Assembly: GCF_000271845.1 (NCBI RefSeq)
Contig: NZ_JH719393.1
Location: 1,332,442 to 1,396,441 of the forward strand
DNA: 64,000 nt
Source of the DNA: Rhizobium leguminosarum bv. trifolii WSM2297
GTDB lineage: Bacteria; Pseudomonadota; Alphaproteobacteria; Rhizobiales; Rhizobiaceae
Direction of reading: 5' to 3'
The notes under the pieces: generated by a model
The model's database searches: none
What the model was told of the DNA's origin: nothing
The model's input: only the letters and a program-made list of their open reading frames with translations
In this document: one piece after another, positions 1 through 7,934 of the stretch
Position numbering within the stretch: position 1 is the first letter of the stretch
Layout: every line of letters begins with the position of its first letter
Program-made: the position numbers and the translations under genes

Positions 1-543
1 CCGCCGCGCCCGGTCGATCTGCACCTTGACCGTCTTCAGGATCACCCAGATGCCGGGATAACCTGATATCTGGGCGATCGCTTCGTGAAAGGCCTCGTCC
101 TCTTCATGGAAGCTCGAGCTATCCCCAGTCGCAGCATGGGACCGCTGCCGGGCGATGATGGCATCCAGGCGGGCAATATCGGCGGCGGTGGCGGTCAGAG
201 CCGCAGTCTCGACCGTCGTGCCTTCGAGCGCCTTGCGAATGACGACCGCCTCGGGGATTGCCGAAACCGGCACCCGCGACACGACAGTGCCCGACTGCGG
301 ATAAATATCGACCAGCCCGCCTTCGGAAAGCCTGAGCAGTGCCTCACGCACCGGTGTGCGGCTGACGCCGAAATCCTCAGCGATGCGTTTTTCCTGCAGC
401 GGCATGCCAGGCGGCATCCGCAGGGAGACGATATTGGCATGCAGGCGCTCATAAATGGCGCCGGCCGTGGTGACCCGGCGCAGCCTGCCGCCGATGTCTT
501 GCGACGGGATGATCAAAACTTCGGTTTCTGACGCCTGCGGCAT
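1..543 (-). CDS. GntR-family (FadR/FCD subfamily) transcriptional regulator, 3' end outside window
   Basis: Reverse-strand reading from the ATG at 543 gives 181 open codons that run off the left edge. Residues about 25-90 form a GntR winged helix-turn-helix with the typical SRTPVREALLRL recognition segment (about 61-72). From about residue 98 an FCD effector-binding domain begins, with an FHEEDEAFHEAIA-type metal/ligand helix. Members bind DNA as dimers and are released by small acids or sugars. A near-perfect 18-bp palindrome sits 26 bp upstream of the start, which suggests autoregulation. The C-terminal part of the FCD domain is missing only because the window ends. Its target genes are presumably to the left. 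Confidence 0.9.
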   Translation of the reverse strand, partial: MPQASETEVLIIPSQDIGGRLRRVTTAGAIYERLHANIVSLRMPPGMPLQEKRIAEDFGVSRTPVREALLRLSEGGLVDIYPQSGTVVSRVPVSAIPEAVVIRKALEGTTVETAALTATAADIARLDAIIARQRSHAATGDSSSFHEEDEAFHEAIAQISGYPGIWVILKTVKVQIDRARR

Positions 544-568
544 AACAATAAGGACGGTTGAGACTGTT

Positions 569-586
569 TGGCATACTAGTATACCA
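569..586. promoter_or_regulatory. Candidate GntR operator (palindrome)
   Basis: TGGCATACTAGTATACCA is an 18-bp inverted repeat with one mismatched pair, centred on ACTAGT. It lies between the GntR gene and the divergent small genes. FadR-subfamily regulators typically bind palindromes of the TGGTnnnnACCA kind, so this fits an autoregulatory operator. It is seen in sequence; the binding protein is inferred. Confidence 0.6.
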
Positions 587-695
587 GTCATCTTACCTTG
601 CCAACCCATGCCGAGTTGATGGGTGTCCATCCGTCAAGACGGTCTTTTTGGAACTTAGATCGGCCGAGTGGGTTGAAATCCGCAAGGAGACGCTC

Positions 696-1094
696 ATGAA
701 AAACCCAGTACGACGCAAGACAAGCGAAAAGGCAGACGGCGCCCAGCCAGAATTTCCATCTGCCGCGGAGGCGCGCGAACGGAAGAAAGCTCGGCCCGCC
801 GCAAACAAATTCGCCGGGCAGAACGGCGGATCGCCCGCAGCCCCCCGCGAGGAGGAGATCCGGAAAAAGGCCTATTCCCTCTGGGAAAAGGAAGGCAGGC
901 CAGAAGGCCAGCACCGGCATCACTGGACCCTGGCTGAGCACGAACTCGATAAGCAGGGCGAGATCGGCAATCCGCCAAATCTCGCTGCCCTGCGAGAGGC
1001 CGCGCGCGAACATACCGATGCATTCCTCGTCAAAACGGATCTCGAAGATGCTGATCAACGCGAAGCCTCCCCCGGCACGCGCGAGCAGAGTTGA
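696..1094 (+). CDS. DUF2934 family protein
   Basis: A 132-residue, highly charged protein without membrane segments. Residues about 55-77 carry the DUF2934 signature (IRKKAYSLWEKEGRPEG followed by HHW), a short motif common in rhizobia and other alpha-proteobacteria with no established function. The ATG at 696 is chosen because AAGGAG lies just upstream; the frame stays open further 5' but without a better start. Residues 1-50 are low-complexity, rich in K, A and E. It is followed after 27 bp by another small gene on the same strand, so the two may be co-transcribed. Many proteins of this kind are stress-associated; that is a family impression, not something visible here. Confidence 0.75.
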   Translation: MKNPVRRKTSEKADGAQPEFPSAAEARERKKARPAANKFAGQNGGSPAAPREEEIRKKAYSLWEKEGRPEGQHRHHWTLAEHELDKQGEIGNPPNLAALREAAREHTDAFLVKTDLEDADQREASPGTREQS

Positions 1095-1121
1095 ACCACC
1101 GATTTCAGGAAGGGACCAGAC

Positions 1122-1373
1122 ATGGCCGACAAACAAAACTTGAACGCCGGATTCACCGGAACGCCGGCTGAGCAGCCCGAGGGTTTGACCAAAGCCGCGA
1201 AGTCGGCCGCCGATGGGGTGAGGCGTGAGGCCTACGCGGTCGTCACCGGCGTCAGGGATCACCCGCAAACCGCAAGCGCCTTGTTGCTCGGCACCGGCAT
1301 TCTGGCATTCGGCCTGGGCTATCTGCTCGGTCGATCTTCGACCGAAAATATGGCACGCCGATATTGGCGGTAG
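1122..1373 (+). CDS. Small single-span membrane protein (DUF883/ElaB-like)
   Basis: An 83-residue protein with a polar, alanine- and lysine-rich N-terminal helix (about 20-48) and one glycine-rich hydrophobic span at about 52-70, followed by a short basic tail (RRYWR). This arrangement resembles ElaB/YqjD/DUF883 proteins, which are inner-membrane proteins of stationary phase; the similarity is by architecture only. AGGAAGG lies 10-15 bases upstream of the ATG. It is 27 bp after the DUF2934 gene. Confidence 0.65.
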   Translation: MADKQNLNAGFTGTPAEQPEGLTKAAKSAADGVRREAYAVVTGVRDHPQTASALLLGTGILAFGLGYLLGRSSTENMARRYWR

Positions 1374-1730
1374 CGGTAACTCTTTAGCGGCAGCGAGGTT
1401 CTATGAGCTGGTCGTAGGGTGGCGACCGCGCATCATGTCTGTCAATGCTTTGCAGCCTGCCCTGCAATCCCTTGGGCGGGCGGTCGCGCTCAACGGTTTT
1501 ACGCGAACATATATGCCGACCAAACCTTCGACCAACTGCACCTCAGACGTGTCTATTGCTGAAGCTGGCCTTTATGTCGGATTCCGACATTTCATAGAAC
1601 CGCCTCCGCCCATAAATCCTGTTGCTGGAATGCCACGAGGCTTAAAGCCATAGATTGCACGCAATCCCCGGCTTGACAGGCGTGATCACGATCCTTAGCG
1701 AAACGGCATCGGCATGGTCAGGATCGGCAA
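1374..1730. other. Non-coding stretch before the O-antigen ligase gene
   Basis: This 357-bp stretch has no convincing coding frame. It contains a perfect 17-nt palindrome (1574-1590) and a TTGACA hexamer at 1673-1678 followed 17 bases later by TAGCGA. That is a weak sigma-70-like promoter candidate for the downstream gene. Confidence 0.4.
1574..1590. promoter_or_regulatory. Perfect 17-nt palindrome, possible operator
   Basis: ATGTCGGA-T-TCCGACAT is a perfect 8+1+8 inverted repeat in non-coding DNA, 140 bp upstream of the polysaccharide ligase start. No T-tract follows it, so it is not a classical terminator. It could be an operator; the binding protein is unknown. Confidence 0.4.
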
Positions 1731-3005
1731 GTGAAATACCTCGGACAACTGAAGATAGCATTGCTCTATCCCGAAAGTGGGGCGGCAAGCGCACTCGATC
1801 GGAACAACCGCATTGCGGTCTTTCTCTTTGCCATCCTTCCCGGACTTTCCCCGAACTTCAACTCGTTCATCCTCCTCGGATCGATGGTGTGGGGCCTCTA
1901 CTGTCTGGCGACGGGCAGCCTGGCCCTGAACCTGTCGAAATCCGACCGGCTGGTTGCCATTGGCATGTCGATCTACCCGCTGGTGATGATCGCGAGCATA
2001 TTCGTCAATCCGCCCTACTCCGAAGAACTGGACTGGATATTCCGGCTGCTGCCGTTCTTTGCGGTCTGGCTGGTTCTACCGAGGATGCGCCAGTCTCCCG
2101 ATGGCCGCCTTGTGCCACTGTTTATCCTCGGCGCAGGTATCGGCATGATCGTTACCTTTCTTTTCAGTCTGCTGCAGATCATGTTCCTGATGGAGAGGGC
2201 AGAGGCCGGGACTTCGAACGCCGCACTGCTGGGCGTCATAGGCGTTCTTTTCGGCGGCATCGCTCTTCTCAACGTTCAATCACCCAAGAGTGTCGAGCAG
2301 AGAATTGCCATACTGGGATATGCCGCCGGTCTGGGCTGCGTGCTGCTTTCGGGAACACGCTCGGCCTGGCTGGTCATTCCCGTTCATATCGTCATCTTCC
2401 TCTGGTATTTTCGCAAACACAGCTTCCATCTGAGTTTACGCAGCCTTGCCATCACCGGCTCTTTGCTGTTTGCGGGACTTATCGCCCTCGGCAGCGGCCA
2501 AATCCTTCATCGCATCGAGGCGTTGCAGGAAAATATGGCATCGCTCGAACGCAGCGACGGCGAAGTCACGTCGCTGAGTGCCCGGTACGCTCTGTACAAG
2601 GGTGCAATATCGGCGATCAGCAAGGACCCGTTGACGGGGTATGGCCCGCAAAACCGGATGGCTTCGGTATTGGCAGAGCTGCCCGAAAACATAAGGCCGC
2701 AACTAACCTATTCGCATGTTCACAACGGTTTTCTGACTGCGGGGATCGATGCCGGCATTTTCGGCATTGCAGCGCTGTCGCTGATGCTCGCGACGCCGGT
2801 GATCGGCGCCTGGAGAAAGGAAGCCGGGCCGGGCCGGGATCTGGCCATTGCGCTCGCTCTTCTGCTCGTCAGCAGCTACGTCATCACCGGCAGCTTTGGT
2901 ATCATGTTCAATCAGAAGGCCCTGGATCCGATCTTCGCCTATCTGGTCGCCCTTATTTGCGTGGATCGCGGCAGCACAGGCTTTGCGCCCGTCGTCCAAA
3001 TTTGA
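1731..3005 (+). CDS. O-antigen ligase / polymerase family membrane protein
   Basis: A 424-residue polytopic inner-membrane protein with roughly ten to twelve hydrophobic segments. The Wzy_C/WaaL-type features are a SGTRSAW segment at about 206 and a large periplasmic loop that ends in SHVHNGFL (about 327), whose histidine region is functionally important in the ligase family. Such proteins join or polymerise undecaprenyl-linked glycans. The start is GTG with AGGA upstream; no nearer ATG leaves the first membrane span intact. It is convergent with a nucleotide-sugar dehydratase gene and near a sugar-phosphate transferase, so a surface polysaccharide role is likely. Ligase and polymerase cannot be told apart from sequence alone. 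Confidence 0.8.
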   Translation: MKYLGQLKIALLYPESGAASALDRNNRIAVFLFAILPGLSPNFNSFILLGSMVWGLYCLATGSLALNLSKSDRLVAIGMSIYPLVMIASIFVNPPYSEELDWIFRLLPFFAVWLVLPRMRQSPDGRLVPLFILGAGIGMIVTFLFSLLQIMFLMERAEAGTSNAALLGVIGVLFGGIALLNVQSPKSVEQRIAILGYAAGLGCVLLSGTRSAWLVIPVHIVIFLWYFRKHSFHLSLRSLAITGSLLFAGLIALGSGQILHRIEALQENMASLERSDGEVTSLSARYALYKGAISAISKDPLTGYGPQNRMASVLAELPENIRPQLTYSHVHNGFLTAGIDAGIFGIAALSLMLATPVIGAWRKEAGPGRDLAIALALLLVSSYVITGSFGIMFNQKALDPIFAYLVALICVDRGSTGFAPVVQI

Positions 3006-3078
3006 TGCCAGTCACCCGGAAGTGCGCAGCGGTTCCGGGATGACGACTTGCATAAAAAACTAAAGCGCGTTGCATGAA

Positions 3079-5103
3079 TCAAGTTTGACGCAGACGCGAT
3101 TTGACGTCTGCGGCTGCGGTATTGGTTTCGGCTCCGGTGAAAGCCAGATCCGAGACCTCACCCGTCGACGAATAGCCCGAAACAAGCTCGGCCAATGTCG
3201 CACGTGCAGCGACCATATCGTTTCGATCCAATGCCGCGTTGAGCGAGTTGAGCTTTTTCAAAAGCTCCGGCCAGAACAGGAAATCCTCACGCGCCTTCAT
3301 AATCCGGGGATGTTCGGTTGTTTCCGGATTATCCCCGATCAGCAGTTCTTCATAGAGCTTCTCGCCGGGCCTGAGACCGGTAACCGAAAGCTCGATATCC
3401 CCGTCTGGATTATCCTCGTCAAGGACGGCCAATCCGGACAGCTCCACCATTTTGCGGGCGAGATCGGCAATGCGAACGGGTTCTCCCATATCGAGCAGGA
3501 AAACATCGCCACCCTCCCCCATCGCCCCTGCCTGGATGACCAACTGCGAGGCTTCCGAAATGGTCATGAAATAGCGGGTGATCTCGCGATGTGTCAGCGT
3601 AACGGGGCCACCTTCCTTGATCTGCTGCCTGAAAAGCGGCACGACGGATCCGGAGGAGCCGAGCACGTTTCCGAAGCGGACCATGGAAAAATTCGTTCGC
3701 ATTCTGTCGGTCGTCGATTCTGCTGCGAGCGCCTGCAGAACCATCTCCGCCAGCCTCTTGCTGGCGCCCATCACATTTGTCGGACGCACCGCCTTGTCCG
3801 TACTGATCAGCACGAAATTCGAGACACCGTATTTATACGCTGCGCGAGCCGCAACAAGCGTACCCATGACGTTGTTCTTGATGCCCTCCACGGCATTATG
3901 TTCGACAAGCGGCACATGTTTGTAGGCGGCGGCATGATAGATCGTCTGCGGTCGCCAGCTCTGGATGATATGCTCCATGCGATCCTGATCGCGGACGGAA
4001 CAGAGGATCGGAACGATCTGCAGATCTTCATGCTCGTAGAGTTCGGCCAGCTTCCGCAATTCCGCATCGATATTATAAAGCGCAAACTCGTTCTGATCGA
4101 GCAGGATCAGGCTGGAAGGTGCGTTTCGCAGAATCTGGCGGCATAACTCGCCGCCGATCGAGCCACCGGCGCCGGTGACCATCACCACCTTGTTGCGCAT
4201 CGCCTTGTCGAGCAATTCCTGGCGCGGCGCGACCGCTTCCCTCCCCAGCAGATCTTCGATCTCCAGCTCACGAATGTCGGAAACAGTGACACGTCCCTGG
4301 GCAAGTGCCGTCAGATCCGGCAATGTGCGAACATTCACCCTGGCTTTGCGGATATGCTCCAGGATTTCGTTGCGCCGCTGGCGGGATGCCGATGGAAGAG
4401 CAAGAAGCACATTGTGCACGCCAAGCGTTTCGGCAAGCACCGGGAGATCCGCGGGGTCATAAATCGGCAAGCCACCCATGACGCCGCCCTTGAGGCGCGG
4501 ATCATCATCCAGATAGCCGACGACGTTGAGCTCGGCACTGTTCGTCAGGGCAGCCGCCAGTTGCCGCCCGGCCTTGCCCGCCCCATAGATCAGGACCTTC
4601 GCGAGCATATTCTTGTGAAGGATACGCTGATAGGCATCTCCGAGCCAATAGCGGATACCCAGCCGCGACAGCCCGATCCCGATCAACAGAAGGAAAGGCT
4701 GGAGAATGCCGACGGTTCTCGGAACTCCCGGGACGCTGAGAGCCGTGAAGATCGTCATGAAGGCGAAGCCGTAGATCGCAATCGCCTTCAGGACCGTAAT
4801 GAAAGCGGCCAGATTGGCATAACGGAAGATCGCCCGATACATGCCCATGACGATGAAGATGGGAAGCGCCATGCACAGCGAAACGAAAACCGGCAGCCAC
4901 TGCACGCCGGTCAGCACCGTCCATTCATTCAGCCGGAAGCAATAGGCCAGCCAGATCGTCAGAACACAAAAGCTGGAATCCACCAGCAAAGCCAGAGCGC
5001 GTTTGGCGACCCGTGGCATCGCCAGCAAAGGAGCGACGAGCGCCTGCAGCGGCACTAACAACCATCGTGAGCGTGGTGCCTCGGAGGCAGAATTTTCAGG
5101 CAT
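3079..5103 (-). CDS. Membrane-anchored nucleotide-sugar 4,6-dehydratase (CapD/WbpM family)
   Basis: A 674-residue protein. Residues about 36-150 hold four to five membrane spans. A first Rossmann-like domain has GAGKAGRQ at about 174-181. The second, catalytic SDR domain has TGAGGSIGG at about 309-317, YKHVPLVE at 393-400 and STDKAVRPTNVMGASKR at 433-449, the WbpM/FlaA1 pattern with D/K in the active site. These enzymes convert UDP-GlcNAc to a 4-keto-6-deoxy sugar for O-antigen or capsule. The length is normal for the long, membrane-anchored class. The sugar transferase gene lies 123 bp upstream on the same strand and may be in the same transcript. Confidence 0.9.
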   Translation of the reverse strand: MPENSASEAPRSRWLLVPLQALVAPLLAMPRVAKRALALLVDSSFCVLTIWLAYCFRLNEWTVLTGVQWLPVFVSLCMALPIFIVMGMYRAIFRYANLAAFITVLKAIAIYGFAFMTIFTALSVPGVPRTVGILQPFLLLIGIGLSRLGIRYWLGDAYQRILHKNMLAKVLIYGAGKAGRQLAAALTNSAELNVVGYLDDDPRLKGGVMGGLPIYDPADLPVLAETLGVHNVLLALPSASRQRRNEILEHIRKARVNVRTLPDLTALAQGRVTVSDIRELEIEDLLGREAVAPRQELLDKAMRNKVVMVTGAGGSIGGELCRQILRNAPSSLILLDQNEFALYNIDAELRKLAELYEHEDLQIVPILCSVRDQDRMEHIIQSWRPQTIYHAAAYKHVPLVEHNAVEGIKNNVMGTLVAARAAYKYGVSNFVLISTDKAVRPTNVMGASKRLAEMVLQALAAESTTDRMRTNFSMVRFGNVLGSSGSVVPLFRQQIKEGGPVTLTHREITRYFMTISEASQLVIQAGAMGEGGDVFLLDMGEPVRIADLARKMVELSGLAVLDEDNPDGDIELSVTGLRPGEKLYEELLIGDNPETTEHPRIMKAREDFLFWPELLKKLNSLNAALDRNDMVAARATLAELVSGYSSTGEVSDLAFTGAETNTAAADVKSRLRQT

Positions 5104-5226
5104 TGCTTACCAGCGTCTCGCAGATCAACAGACAACCAACCTTCTTGTCGCTTTCCGCAACGAGCGCAACTGAAATAATCGGAAATCAATGCCTTCCGCA
5201 CCGCTTATCTATCAGAAGTAGGTAGC

Positions 5227-5793
5227 TTAATGCCGTATTCCCTTGCGGCGGATTACCTTGCCTGCGGTCAGAAACAGGATGCGCATGTCGAAGCCGAATG
5301 AACGCCGCTCGAGATATTCGACGTCGAATTTCACCTTCTCCGGAATCGGCAACTCGTCGCGGCCGTTGATCTGCGCCCACCCGGTCAATCCGGGCAGGAG
5401 CTTGTCGACACCGTGGGCTGTTCGCAACTCGATCAGATCATCCTGATTGTAGAGCGCCGGCCGTGGGCCGACAAAACTCATCCTGCCCCTCAGAATGCAC
5501 CAAAGTTGCGGCAGTTCGTCGAGGCTCGATTTACGCAGAAACGAGCCGATGGGTGTCAAAAACCGATCCGGATTTTCGAGCAGATGGGTGGCCACCGTTG
5601 GCGTATCGACCCGCATGCTGCGGAATTTCGGCATCAGGAAGATCCGATTGAAACGGCCGACACGTTTTGACCAATAGAGGATTGGTCCCGGCGAGGTAAG
5701 GCGAACACAAAGAGCAACGATAAGGATCGGAACGAGCAGGATCACCGACGCAATCAAAGCCAGGAAAAAATCCACTCCCCGTTTCAAACCCAT
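5227..5793 (-). CDS. Initiating sugar-phosphate transferase (bacterial sugar transferase, PF02397 type)
   Basis: A small single-domain (PglC-like) phosphoglycosyl transferase of about 188 residues. The N-terminus is [10 protein letters not shown] leading into one re-entrant or membrane helix. It is followed by the family motifs [16 protein letters not shown] with [10 protein letters not shown], and [16 protein letters not shown]. It transfers a sugar-1-phosphate to undecaprenyl phosphate at the inner membrane, the first step of repeat-unit assembly. The ATG at 5793 is preferred because AGGAAGAG lies 9 bases upstream. A GTG at 5817 in frame would add eight residues but has a weaker ribosome site. 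It pairs naturally with the downstream 4,6-dehydratase. Confidence 0.85.
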   Translation of the reverse strand: MGLKRGVDFFLALIASVILLVPILIVALCVRLTSPGPILYWSKRVGRFNRIFLMPKFRSMRVDTPTVATHLLENPDRFLTPIGSFLRKSSLDELPQLWCILRGRMSFVGPRPALYNQDDLIELRTAHGVDKLLPGLTGWAQINGRDELPIPEKVKFDVEYLERRSFGFDMRILFLTAGKVIRRKGIRH

Positions 5794-6019
5794 GTTAAGC
5801 TGCTCTTCCTTGCTCACCGACGGTTACCGCTCTTTGCCCTATCGCCTTGCCGTATCGTCAAAAAACGTTTCGCGTCAACTGCGAGACATCGGGATTCCTT
5901 GTCGGCGACTGGGTCGAGATTGATCGTTCGCTTTAGCTTTAGGATCTCCGCAGTCACCTAACTCCGTGAAATGAAAGCAAAAAGCTCCCAATTCGAAGTT
6001 ATCGCGGCTTTCATTTCCG

Positions 6020-6732
6020 TCACGGTTTATTAAACATAATGGCTGCACCGGACAGGTGAAGCGAACCTTTAGCCTGTCTTCCCTCTGATCGGCGACGCGC
6101 AAGGGCCATCAACATCGGACCGATGGCAAATTCTCCTCTCTCGCCGCGGCGTGTCAGATCGCTCAGACAACCGCCGGCCGAGTTGATATGCCCTGCCCTC
6201 TCCAGGACCAGGCCATCACGGTGGCGGCATTTTCAGGTCCCATGATCTCGCAGGAGGCCGACGGCCTCACTCCGAGCATCGAACGAACGGCGACCGCCGC
6301 CGCCATCAGATCGCGCCACGTGCCGACCGTCCCATGAGGGCCATAGGCTCCGATCTCAGGGCAGGCCTGCAGCACCAGCACCAGCACCAGCGGAAAGAAT
6401 GGCCCAACGTTGGCAGCGGAGATAACGCGTGCCCCGGAGACATGCTCGTTCTGGCCTTGATCTTTCTGTATTTGGGCTATCGCTTCGGCCCGACCTTCCG
6501 ATCGAACATCCGACGTCGCAAGATGCAGTATGGATTTGAATTCTATATGTGCCGCTCAGAATGTTGGGCATTGCCGCATTTCCAACTGAATGACGATCTC
6601 CTCGCGCAGCAGCTCCAACTCGTCGAGGGTGGCGGCGACCTGTTTGGCCGACTGCGACCGTGGCAGGTGCTCGACAGCGTTGCGAAAATGCAGGTGAATC
6701 GTACTCCAATCGCCGGCAGCCCCCCTCCATCG
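6020..6732 (-). pseudogene. repC: Remnant of plasmid replication initiator gene repC
   Basis: The minus strand encodes recognisable RepC C-terminal sequence. A GDW...LELLREEIVIQLE segment (about 6720-6580) comes first, then after an in-frame TGA at 6558-6556 the same frame continues to QACPEIGAYGP, GTWRDLMAAAV, VRSMLGV and MGPENAATVMA. A one-base loss near 6208 then shifts the frame, and the shifted frame continues as LERAGHINSAGG...DLTRRGERGEF...MLMAL to a TGA at 6022-6020. The first roughly 240 residues of a normal RepC, including the initiator DNA-binding domain, are absent. A few residues are also missing between SAS and CEIMG. The gene therefore has one deletion, one nonsense and one frameshift lesion and cannot make a working initiator. 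It sits just after repB, its normal position. Confidence 0.85.
6371..6391. repeat. Short 6-bp tandem repeat in the repC remnant
   Basis: AGCACC is repeated three and a half times. On the coding strand of the remnant it gives alternating V-L residues before QACPEI. It looks like slippage expansion in a gene no longer under selection. Confidence 0.6.
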
Positions 6733-6790
6733 CCATCAAATTCGGTGCCTCTTGGCTATGATTCGAGGAAATGTGATTCTCCGGGTGTCT

Positions 6791-6833
6791 AGATCAAAGA
6801 GGTTCCGCAACGGCTACGTTCGGGGGCCTTCTC
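6791..6833 (+). ncRNA. Possible remnant of the repB-repC intergenic antisense RNA (ctRNA) locus
   Basis: In repABC plasmids the gap between repB and repC encodes a small countertranscribed RNA opposite to repC. Here the gap is retained (about 6733-6839). On the plus strand it holds a stem CCGCAACG/CGTTCGG (about 6805-6823, one bulged base) followed by a G-rich stretch and TTCTCTTGT. Position, orientation and hairpin fit a ctRNA. No promoter could be assigned and the downstream target is deleted. Confidence 0.3.
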
Positions 6834-6839
6834 TTGTGC

Positions 6840-7892
6840 TTATTGATCTCCGTCTTTCGTCAAATCCTGTGTCTTCTCGAACGCCTCGTAAAGATGATCC
6901 AGGTTGCTGGCGATATAGGCTCCAAAGGCAGACGCCCTTTCCGCCTTCAGCGCGATGGTGAATTGTTTCCCGTCATCCTTGATCTTCGCCTTGACCGCGC
7001 CGTCCTTGCGCTGCCAGACGTGAGCCGCAGGCTGACGCGTCGCTGTTGATGACGTCGGTTGTTGCCTCCTGCTGATGAAGGCAACCAGCATATCGAAGCG
7101 GGCATCCGGCTCCGCTGTCTCGAATTCCGCCGACCTGCTGAACTCGATCGCCCGCGCTGAGATGTTTTCGGTCTCGAACTTTACCGACAGATCGTGCCAG
7201 CGGTCACGGCCGGTCGTCTTTGCCGCGCCGATCGCAGCCAGGACTTCCGCTGGGATCCGCCTGGTGACGGACAGCATTTTGGAAACTGTCGTCTTGTCGG
7301 CGCTGAGCGCCGACATGATCGTTTCCCTATCGAAACCCAATGTGTCGAGCTTGTCGGCAAACATCGTCCTCTCGATGAACGAGAGATCGGCGCGCGCTGA
7401 GTTCTCCTGACCCTGGGCGATGACATGGTCGCGATCGTCAAGTTTCTTGACGATGGCGCGGACAGGTCGGCCGAGTTCCTTGGCGGCCCGGGCGCGACGG
7501 TGGCCGAAGGCGATCTGATATCGACCGTCCTTGTCAGGATGCGGGCGGACGAGGATCGGCGAATCCTGACCACGCAGGCGGATAGCCTCGACCAATTCGC
7601 GAAACTGTTCGTCGGCATGGGCCAACCGGTCCGTCACGAACGAATCTTCGATCAGGGCAGGGTCGAGATCAATCACCGTCTCGCCGGTCGCCAGCTTCTC
7701 CTCGATCGCTTTGGCCGCGTCCGCCTTGGCAGCCAGCGCATCGATACTGCGCGTGACGGCGCCGAGCGCGCCGATGCCCTTATAGGTGATTTGGTGTTTC
7801 TCGTCCCTCTGAAGCGGCTCGTCCTCATTGTTTACCGCAGTAAACTTCTTGGAATCGTCCATCAGGCCCGAGAGGAGATTCTTACGTGCCAT
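6840..7892 (-). CDS. repB: Plasmid partitioning protein RepB (ParB family)
   Basis: A 350-residue ParB-type centromere-binding protein. A conserved RepB N-terminus (MARKNLLSGLM, which contacts RepA) precedes the ParB nucleotide/arch region with GHRR at 130-133 and QENSARADLSFIERTMFA. A helix-turn-helix follows at about 175-200 (RETIMSALSADKTTVSKML), with a C-terminal dimerisation region. The length is normal and no lesion is seen. It lies 42 bp after repA in the usual repAB order. A parS-like site is embedded in codons 16-21 (KFTAVN) and another precedes the gene. It remains apparently intact although repC next to it is destroyed. Confidence 0.95.
   Translation of the reverse strand: MARKNLLSGLMDDSKKFTAVNNEDEPLQRDEKHQITYKGIGALGAVTRSIDALAAKADAAKAIEEKLATGETVIDLDPALIEDSFVTDRLAHADEQFRELVEAIRLRGQDSPILVRPHPDKDGRYQIAFGHRRARAAKELGRPVRAIVKKLDDRDHVIAQGQENSARADLSFIERTMFADKLDTLGFDRETIMSALSADKTTVSKMLSVTRRIPAEVLAAIGAAKTTGRDRWHDLSVKFETENISARAIEFSRSAEFETAEPDARFDMLVAFISRRQQPTSSTATRQPAAHVWQRKDGAVKAKIKDDGKQFTIALKAERASAFGAYIASNLDHLYEAFEKTQDLTKDGDQ
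7830..7845. promoter_or_regulatory. parS-like centromere site inside repB
   Basis: GTTTACCGCAGTAAAC matches the repABC parS consensus GTTnnnnGCnnnnAAC and is palindromic apart from the central pair. It lies within repB codons 16-21. The identical 16-mer recurs at 7911-7926. RepB binding is inferred from the consensus and the location. Confidence 0.8.
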
Positions 7893-7910
7893 CAGTCGGC
7901 CCTCGCCCCT

Positions 7911-7926
7911 GTTTACCGCAGTAAAC
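7911..7926. promoter_or_regulatory. parS-like centromere site between repA and repB
   Basis: A second identical copy of GTTTACCGCAGTAAAC lies in the 42-bp gap between repA and repB, 66 bp from the copy inside repB. Paired parS sites in this position are known from several repABC plasmids. Confidence 0.8.
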
Positions 7927-7934
7927 TTTGTCGG

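Noticed and set aside
85..531. 148-codon plus-strand frame opposite the GntR regulator
   Set aside because: The minus strand encodes an unmistakable GntR helix-turn-helix and FCD domain through this interval.
1655..3043. 462-codon plus-strand frame overlapping the O-antigen ligase gene
   Set aside because: The other frame gives a clean polytopic membrane protein with family motifs; this frame has unnatural R/S/H-rich composition.
5875..6102. 75-codon minus-strand frame at the 3' end of the repC remnant
   Set aside because: It starts within decayed repC sequence in another frame and has no homology pattern that I recognise.
6334..6792. 152-codon plus-strand frame over the repC remnant
   Set aside because: It runs antisense to sequence that clearly derives from repC; its length is chance in high-GC DNA.
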